Assembly: GCA_963767245.1 (NCBI GenBank)
Contig: CAVYDG010000011.1
Span: 558,001 to 622,000, forward strand
Length of the DNA: 64,000 bases
Reading direction: 5' to 3'
Source of the DNA: Roseiarcus sp963767245
Lineage (GTDB): Bacteria > Pseudomonadota > Alphaproteobacteria > Rhizobiales > Beijerinckiaceae
The notes beneath the pieces are model-generated. The model was not told the origin of the DNA. It did no database searches and saw nothing but the letters and a program-made list of their open reading frames with translations. This document shows, in pieces, positions 58,886 through 64,000 of this stretch (position 1 is the first letter of the stretch; the number at the start of each line of letters is the position of its first letter). The position numbers were made by a program, and so were the translations under genes.

Positions 58886-59889
58886 GCAGGCCCGTCGGGA
58901 TCGCCCTTGTCGGTATGGGCTGGTGGGGCAAGAAGATGCTCAACGTGCTCGGCGCGGCGCCTTCAGACATCCGTGTAGTGCGCGCCGTTGAGCCGAATCT
59001 CGAGACAGCGCGCGCGATTTGCGCCGAAAAGGGTGTTGCTCTGTCGGCCGACTACGAGGATGCGCTGGCCGATTCCGACGTAGAAGCCGTCGTGCTGGCC
59101 ACGCCGCATGCACTGCACGGCGCGCAAGTTGAGGCTGCTGTCGCGGCCGGCAAGCATGTCTTTTGCGAAAAGCCGCTGGCCCTGAAAAAGGGCGACGCCG
59201 AGAAGGCCGTTCGCCTATGTCGTGACGCGGGCCTGGTTCTCGGGATGGGGCATGAGCGGCGATGGGAGCCCCCAATCGCAGAATTGCTGGCCAAGGCGGA
59301 TGCCGGCGAACTTGGGCGTATCCACCAGATTGAAGCCAATTTCAGTCACGACAAGTTCCTGGGGCTCGACCGAGACAATTGGCGCCTGAAAGCCGACCAG
59401 GCTCCGGCCGCAGGGATGACAGCCACTGGCATCCATCTGCTCGATCTTTCGGTGCGCCTGCTCGGCCCGGCTGAAAGCGTGTGGTGCGTTTGCGAACGGC
59501 TCTCGTCCGACCTGCCGCAAGGCGACACTGTCGCCGCCTACGTCAAGTTTCGGGGCGGCGGAACATCTTATATTTCGGCCTCCCTCGCGAACCCGTTCAT
59601 ATCTCGTTTCGCGGCCTATGGCTCCAAACGCTGGATCGAGATTTGCGACAAGGCTCACGTCGAAGCGCCCAACGGCTGGATCGTGACGTCCGCCAAGGGG
59701 GGCGGCCCGATCATGTCGGCCGAGGTTCCCCCCGCCGAGCCGGTGAAGGACAACCTCGTTTCCTTCGCCCGCGCGGTTCGCGGCGTCGAGCGCTATCCGA
59801 TCACCGCCGACCAACTCGTGAACACTATCGCATTGCTCGAGGCGGTATTTGCGTCCGCTCGCAGCGGAAAGATTGAAACCGTGGCCTGA
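58882..59889 (+). CDS. Gfo/Idh/MocA-family oxidoreductase
   Basis: A 335-residue dehydrogenase. The N-terminal Rossmann motif is ALVGMGWWGKKM, the family signature is HVFCEKPLAL with the catalytic Lys (about residue 95), and the substrate-site GIHLLDLSVRL (His, about residue 180) follows. It oxidises or reduces a sugar, inositol or related compound with NAD(P). The ATG at 58882 is chosen over a TTG at 58876; it overlaps the upstream small frame's stop. The nearby importer, zinc dehydrogenase relic and binding-protein regulator point to sugar or polyol use. Confidence 0.9.
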   Translation: MSRPVGIALVGMGWWGKKMLNVLGAAPSDIRVVRAVEPNLETARAICAEKGVALSADYEDALADSDVEAVVLATPHALHGAQVEAAVAAGKHVFCEKPLALKKGDAEKAVRLCRDAGLVLGMGHERRWEPPIAELLAKADAGELGRIHQIEANFSHDKFLGLDRDNWRLKADQAPAAGMTATGIHLLDLSVRLLGPAESVWCVCERLSSDLPQGDTVAAYVKFRGGGTSYISASLANPFISRFAAYGSKRWIEICDKAHVEAPNGWIVTSAKGGGPIMSAEVPPAEPVKDNLVSFARAVRGVERYPITADQLVNTIALLEAVFASARSGKIETVA

Positions 59890-59917
59890 CAGGCCGCGTT
59901 GAACAAGGGAGCGCGCG

Positions 59918-60897
59918 ATGAAAGCCCTGTTCTTCGACGAACCGAAGAAACCGGTTGTCTCGAACATCCAGTCTCCTTCGATCACCCCCAATGAAGTGAT
60001 GATCCGGTCACGTCGAGTTGGCATCTGCCATTCCGACTACGAGCTTCTCGCTGGCAAGTACATCATCCCGATCTCCTATCCGATCATTCCCGGCCACGAA
60101 TGGGTCGGCGAGGTGGTCGAAGTCGGCAAGAGCGTCACCGGTCTTAAGCTCGGCGACCGTGTCGTGGGCGAGTGCGTAATAAAGACGCCGGAACGCATCC
60201 ATCACTTCGGCTTCTCGATGGACGGCGCCAACCGAGAGTATTTCCCTGCCCGGCCCGAATGGCTCCACAGGCTGCCGGATTGGTCGATGACGCGAAAGGG
60301 GCTCTGATCGAGCCGTTCACCTGCGGTTTCTATGCGGTCCTGCGAAACGGCGCACCCAATGCCTCTGAGACTGTGGTGATCTCAGGCGGAGGGCCCATCG
60401 GTCTCGTTGCGGCAGCGGCGGCGATCGGCATGGGCGCGCGCGTGATCGTCGTTGACCCGGTGCCGTTGCGTCGAGACATCGCCAAACGGTTGGGCGCCGA
60501 AGCCACCGTCGATCCATCGGCGGGCGATTTAGGCGAGGCGGTGGGGGAGTTGACGCACGGTGGGGCCGACCTTGTTGTCGAGGCGTCGGGTCATTCAGCG
60601 TCGCTTGCGAGCGTCTTTGACTACGCGCGACCGGAGGGCCGGATTTCGATGGTGGGAATCAATATTGGCCACAAGATCCCGGCTGAACTCGGCAAGATTT
60701 AGATGAAGAACCTTACGGTGCGGGGCTGCATCGGGTCGCCCGGCGTTTGGCCTGCCGCCATTCGATTCCTCGAACGAACTGGAATCGATCTGTCGCCGAT
60801 CCAGACGCACAGCTTCCCGCTGGACGATGCGTTGAGAGCGCTGGAGCAGGGAAAGAAGCCGGCGGAAGCGGTCAAGGTAACGCTGGAGATCGCGTGA
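59918..60897 (+). pseudogene. Zinc alcohol dehydrogenase, frameshifted and interrupted
   Basis: An MDR dehydrogenase split into three pieces. The start is MKALFFDEPKKPVVSNIQSP with catalytic motifs GICHSDYE and PGHEWVGEVVEVG. The frame breaks at about 60280, where the next piece continues GLVDDAKGALIEPFTCGFYA and holds the NAD motif ISGGGPIGLV. A TAG at 60700-60702 interrupts it (AELGKI-stop-MKNLTVRG); the remainder ends KVTLEIA at 60897. Two independent lesions argue for a real pseudogene. An intact copy would be about 325 residues. It lies 28 bp after the Gfo/Idh gene, in the same operon. Confidence 0.85.
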
Positions 60898-61029
60898 CCG
60901 ATTCCGTGTCGGACCCAACCGAGAGACAAGACCATGAGCGCGGCGCCGCCAGCCCTCTGAGTTTGCGACATCGCCACATGGGCTCGCTCGCGCGCCGCGG
61001 CGCCGGACTGCAGTACATGAGAAGGTCGG

Positions 61030-62037
61030 ATGAACGCGACCAGTAATCCGATGGGCGCCGGAGCGCTTTGGCGACAGGGCTTGCATGTCCCGTTGTCGAG
61101 AGGGTTTGTGACGGTCGTGATTTCAACGATCGCACTCATCGGCATCTGTCTCGTGTTTGCGCCGTCCAGCCTGTCGCATGGCGCTTTGGAGGGAAGCCTG
61201 CCGTTTGCGGCCCTCATTGCGATTGTCGGCCTCGGGCAGCTCTTGGTCGTGCAGCAGGGAGGTTTTGACCTTTCGCTGGCAGGAGGGGTTTCGCTCGCTG
61301 TCGTCATATCGACGCACTATCCGCAAGGAGACAACGCTCTGCTCCTCCCGGCCGTTTTGATCGCAATCGCCTGCGCGATCACGGCCGGCCTGGCGAACGG
61401 CATTCTGGTCAGCATCTTCAGGCTCAACGCCATCGTCGCCACTATCGGCGTGAATGCTCTGCTCTACGGGGCCGTCTTCGCTGTTTCCGGCGGCGTGCCC
61501 AAAACAACAACGACCTTGTTGGCCGCTATCGCTGGCGGCCGCACACTCGGGCTTCCAAATTCGCTTTATTTCGCGCTGGCGGCGTTGCTGGTGGTTTCAT
61601 TCGTCTTGAAAAAGTCTGTGGCTGGGAGGCGCTTCGAAGCGATCGGAGCAAACCCATTGGCTGCGCGCGCCGTGGGACTTCGCGTGCAGCTGCATCAACT
61701 TCTGGCCTATGTCTATGCCCAGCTCCTTTATTGCATGGCTGGCCTACTCTTGGCCGGGATCACCAGTGAACCCACAGCGTTCCAAGGTGACTTTCTGCTT
61801 TTGCCTTCGGTTGCTGTCGTCGTTCTCGGTGGAACGTCGCTGCTTGGCGGTCGTGGTTTTCCAGCCTCCACCGTCATTGCCTCGTTCTTCCTAAACCAGT
61901 TGAGCCAATTCGCACTCGCAGTTGGTGTGCCGTATTCGGCTCAAACCATCATCCAGGCTTTGGCCTTGGGTTTTGGTATCGGCGTCTACTCTGTCCGGTG
62001 GACGGTAAACATGACTAGGCAAACCAAACCAGTGTGA
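61030..62037 (+). CDS. Sugar-type ABC transporter permease
   Basis: A 335-residue RbsC-like permease with about nine helices and family motifs QQGGFDLSLAGGVSLAVV, RLNAIVATIGVNALLYG, RRFEAIGANPLAARAVGL (the coupling loop, about residue 205) and VVVLGGTSLLGGRG. It is paralogous to the frameshifted permease at 44181. It precedes a binding protein by 12 bp and an ATPase further on, so the three form an importer. No obvious strong ribosome-binding site precedes the ATG at 61030. Confidence 0.9.
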   Translation: MNATSNPMGAGALWRQGLHVPLSRGFVTVVISTIALIGICLVFAPSSLSHGALEGSLPFAALIAIVGLGQLLVVQQGGFDLSLAGGVSLAVVISTHYPQGDNALLLPAVLIAIACAITAGLANGILVSIFRLNAIVATIGVNALLYGAVFAVSGGVPKTTTTLLAAIAGGRTLGLPNSLYFALAALLVVSFVLKKSVAGRRFEAIGANPLAARAVGLRVQLHQLLAYVYAQLLYCMAGLLLAGITSEPTAFQGDFLLLPSVAVVVLGGTSLLGGRGFPASTVIASFFLNQLSQFALAVGVPYSAQTIIQALALGFGIGVYSVRWTVNMTRQTKPV

Positions 62038-62049
62038 GTGGAGGAAAAA

Positions 62050-63117
62050 ATGAAATTCTTGGACAAACGGAATCTAGCGCTGACCGCGGCGGCTACCGCC
62101 ATCGCCCTCGGGTGCTCCAATTTGGCTCGGGCCGAAACTCCGTCATGGTGCGGCCCCAAGAAAGCGACGATTGCTTTGCTCGATGGCTACGGCGGCAACA
62201 GCTGGCGCCAAGTGACGACCGCTTCCGGCAAGGAGGAGGCGCTCAAGTGCCCCAGTATCACGAAGTACGAATATGCTGACGGCCAGGGCGACACTCAAAA
62301 GTCGATTTCCGACATCAAGGCCATGGCCGCCAAGGGCGTCGACGCCCTGGTCGTCTTCCCTGACGCTGGACAGGCGATGCTGCCGGCGATAACCGCCGTC
62401 TACAAGTCCGGCAAAGTCATTGTGCCTTACCGCGTTGAAGCCGGGGGTCAGGCCGGCGTGAACTACACCAAGTTCATCGGCACCGATTTCGTGAATGACG
62501 GCCAGAACTGGGGCAACTGGATCAAGAGCGTGCTGCCTCAAGGCGGCAACCTCCTGTTCCTGAGCGGCCCTGCGGGCAATAGCCAGGGGCTCGACGAGCT
62601 TAAGGGGCTGAAGTCCGTGCTCGGACCAGAATACAAATTCATCAACCCCGAGCCCTTCGATGTGACCAACTGGGATCCTGCGTTGACGCAAAAAGTTCTG
62701 ACGGCCGAAATCGCCAAGAACAACAAGATCGACGTCATCGTTTCCGATTTTGGGCCGTCGCTGGTCGGCGCGCTTCCGCTGTTCAAGCAGTCCGGTCGGT
62801 CGATCCCGGCGCTCGCCACGTCCGACGGCAATTCCTTGGGCTGCTTGTGGGCCGACGTCCATCAGGACAATCCGGACTTCAAGCTGTTCACGGTCTCAAC
62901 CGAAAACGACAACGTTCGCCTGGCGGTGCAATGGGCGGTCGCAGCGGTGACTGGCGGCACGCCGCCGACAGCGGAAACGTTCAAGGGCCCTGTCTTTGAA
63001 AATTCCGTGACCGGGACGCCTCATGCGGTCCAGTGCCGGAAGGATCTCCCCGGTCAGATCTATTTGTCGGCCGAGCTGTCTCCGGAAGATCAGACCAAAG
63101 CGGTCAACACCAAGTAG
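62050..63117 (+). CDS. Sugar-type ABC transporter substrate-binding protein
   Basis: A 355-residue periplasmic binding protein with a signal peptide (MKFLDKRNLALTAAATAIAL, cleavage after ARA). The mature chain has DGYGGNSWRQVTTASGKEEA, VDALVVFPDAGQAM, SGPAGNSQGLDEL and NWDPALTQKVLTAEIAKNN, closely parallel to the binding protein at 45418. GGAGG precedes the ATG at 62050 by 6 bp. A hairpin terminator follows at 63127, which would raise its level above that of the ATPase. Confidence 0.92.
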   Translation: MKFLDKRNLALTAAATAIALGCSNLARAETPSWCGPKKATIALLDGYGGNSWRQVTTASGKEEALKCPSITKYEYADGQGDTQKSISDIKAMAAKGVDALVVFPDAGQAMLPAITAVYKSGKVIVPYRVEAGGQAGVNYTKFIGTDFVNDGQNWGNWIKSVLPQGGNLLFLSGPAGNSQGLDELKGLKSVLGPEYKFINPEPFDVTNWDPALTQKVLTAEIAKNNKIDVIVSDFGPSLVGALPLFKQSGRSIPALATSDGNSLGCLWADVHQDNPDFKLFTVSTENDNVRLAVQWAVAAVTGGTPPTAETFKGPVFENSVTGTPHAVQCRKDLPGQIYLSAELSPEDQTKAVNTK

Positions 63118-63126
63118 CGTCGCACT

Positions 63127-63167
63127 GCTCCCCGGCGGCAAAATTGCCTCCGGGGAGCGGCCTTTTT
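63127..63167 (+). terminator. Intrinsic terminator or attenuator between binding protein and ATPase
   Basis: GCTCCCCGG (63127-63135) pairs with CCGGGGAGC (63150-63158), with an inner GGCA/TGCC stem, followed by GGCC and five T. It lies 10 bp after the binding-protein stop and just before the ATPase gene in the same direction. Confidence 0.75.
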
Positions 63168-63179
63168 GGCACGCCGGAT

Positions 63180-64000
63180 ATGGATGTTTTAAGCGGACTC
63201 GCCGTGAATGTTCGTGGTAACGAACCTCGTCCAACTGGCGCGCCGGCGCATGGCGACATGACGATCCGGTTGTCCAACATTTCAAAATACTATTCGGGCG
63301 TTCCGGCGCTTCGCGATGTAAGCGCGGAGTTCTACGAAGGCGAGGTTCACGCGATCCTCGGGGAGAACGGGGCCGGCAAGTCGACCCTTATCAATATCAT
63401 TTCCGGTGCCCTCCAGTCGGAACTGGGCACTATCGAATTCGAGGGGAGCCGGGTTTCCACAATGACGCCGGAAACCGCCGCGTCGTTGGGCATATCGATT
63501 TCCTTTCAGCACCCGGCTGTGCTCGACGATCTCTCGGTATTGGAGAATTTCCAGGTCGCTCTTCCTCCGTCGTTGTTCGTCGGAAAGTCCGCACAGGCTG
63601 TTGCGCGGAATGCGCTCGATGCAGTCGACCTGCGCCTCCCGTTGCGAACGCGCGCCGACGCGCTGACGGTCGCCCAAAAGCACTTGCTCGAAATCGCCAA
63701 GGCTCTGGCGATCAAGCCGAAGGTGCTGATCCTCGACGAGCCAACGGCTTCCCTCGATCAAGCGGCGACCGATATGCTTTTTGGCCGCATAAGGGAGGTG
63801 GTCAGGACAGGGACGTCGGTGATCTACATCACCCACCGCCTCGCGGAATTGCGTCAGATCGCGCAACGGGTCACGGTTCTTCGCGACGGTCGGGTTCAAG
63901 GCGTACGGCTGGTCAGCGAGGTGAGCGACGCCGACCTTCTAAGTATGATCGTCGGGCGAACGCTGGGGTCGACGTTCCCGCAGAAGTCGCAAGATGTCTC
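63180..64000 (+). CDS. Sugar-type ABC transporter ATP-binding protein, N-terminal part
   Basis: An RbsA-like ATPase cut by the right edge. The first nucleotide-binding domain is visible: LGENGAGKST (Walker A), FQHPAVLDDLSVLENF, LTVAQKHLLEIAKAL (a variant signature like that of the fusion at 41668) and VLILDEPTASLD (Walker B), then ITHRLAELR. The start may be ATG 63180 or ATG 63258; neither has a good ribosome-binding site, and homologues match from MTIRLSNISKYYSG at 63258. It completes the importer with the permease and binding protein upstream. Confidence 0.9.
   Translation, partial: MDVLSGLAVNVRGNEPRPTGAPAHGDMTIRLSNISKYYSGVPALRDVSAEFYEGEVHAILGENGAGKSTLINIISGALQSELGTIEFEGSRVSTMTPETAASLGISISFQHPAVLDDLSVLENFQVALPPSLFVGKSAQAVARNALDAVDLRLPLRTRADALTVAQKHLLEIAKALAIKPKVLILDEPTASLDQAATDMLFGRIREVVRTGTSVIYITHRLAELRQIAQRVTVLRDGRVQGVRLVSEVSDADLLSMIVGRTLGSTFPQKSQDV

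Noticed and set aside
60893..61046. A 50-codon frame between the zinc dehydrogenase relic and the permease
   Set aside because: It starts only with GTG, has no ribosome-binding site and an Arg/Ser-rich composition; it overlaps the permease start and resembles nothing known.

Overview
The window is a GC-rich (roughly 63-65 % by eye) chromosomal segment of an alphaproteobacterium. I infer Hyphomicrobiales (Rhizobiales), perhaps near Beijerinckiaceae or Methylocystaceae. The reasons are the split glycine dehydrogenase, the Rhizobiales-type outer-membrane porins ending in Val/Ile-Lys-Phe, the alphaproteobacterial L31 protein, the GGGAGAGGGG-type intergenic palindromes and the NodT-type efflux lipoprotein. 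The genus cannot be fixed from the sequence. I saw no rRNA, tRNA or CRISPR array.

Layout. 1-12.2 kb is mostly ordinary chromosome: the end of gcvPA plus gcvPB, an exported GyrI-like protein, a helix-turn-helix protein next to phased 20-21 bp repeats, an ABC exporter, rpmE, a DUF559 nuclease cassette bracketed by inverted palindromic repeats, an NlpC/P60 peptidase, a DUF4242-adenylate cyclase fusion, an AidB-like acyl-CoA dehydrogenase, a zinc-ribbon metallopeptidase and a PEP-CTERM-like protein. 12.4-19.6 kb is a pyrimidine/hydantoin degradation and uptake locus: carbamoylase, dihydropyrimidinase and a NitT/TauT-type ABC importer, read leftward from a perfect RutR-type operator, with a RutR-like regulator read rightward from the same site.

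19.7-38 kb is an envelope region. It holds two complete porins, at least three porin fragments (one fused in frame to a TerC-like N-terminus), several tiny secreted proteins in two paralogous families, a duplicated Cys-rich protein, an RND efflux operon (outer-membrane lipoprotein, adaptor, pump) behind its own two-component system, and an IS4-family insertion with a clean 9-bp target duplication. 38.2-41.6 kb has a TauE/SafE exporter, a flavin monooxygenase-like enzyme and an epoxide-hydrolase-like enzyme.

41.7-64 kb is an accessory catabolic region. Two related sugar-type (RbsABC-like) ABC importers flank it. One has an unusual ATPase-ATPase-permease fusion and a frameshifted second permease; the other runs off the right end. 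Between them lie a MetE-C-like methyltransferase, a leftward operon of acetoin-dehydrogenase-like E1 alpha, E1 beta and E2 plus a creatinase/DddP-like M24 protein and a CobW GTPase, a rightward butanediol-dehydrogenase-like enzyme and PRISE reductase, a Gfo/Idh/MocA dehydrogenase and a decayed zinc alcohol dehydrogenase. In the middle is the most unusual gene: a cytoplasmic-looking protein with an N-terminal winged-helix region joined to a full solute-binding-protein fold. A 21-bp inverted repeat (ATTTGTCC, five bases, GGACAAAT) lies just downstream of it, and half of this repeat recurs in the spacer between the E1 alpha and butanediol dehydrogenase genes. I propose it as a solute-sensing regulator of the surrounding genes.
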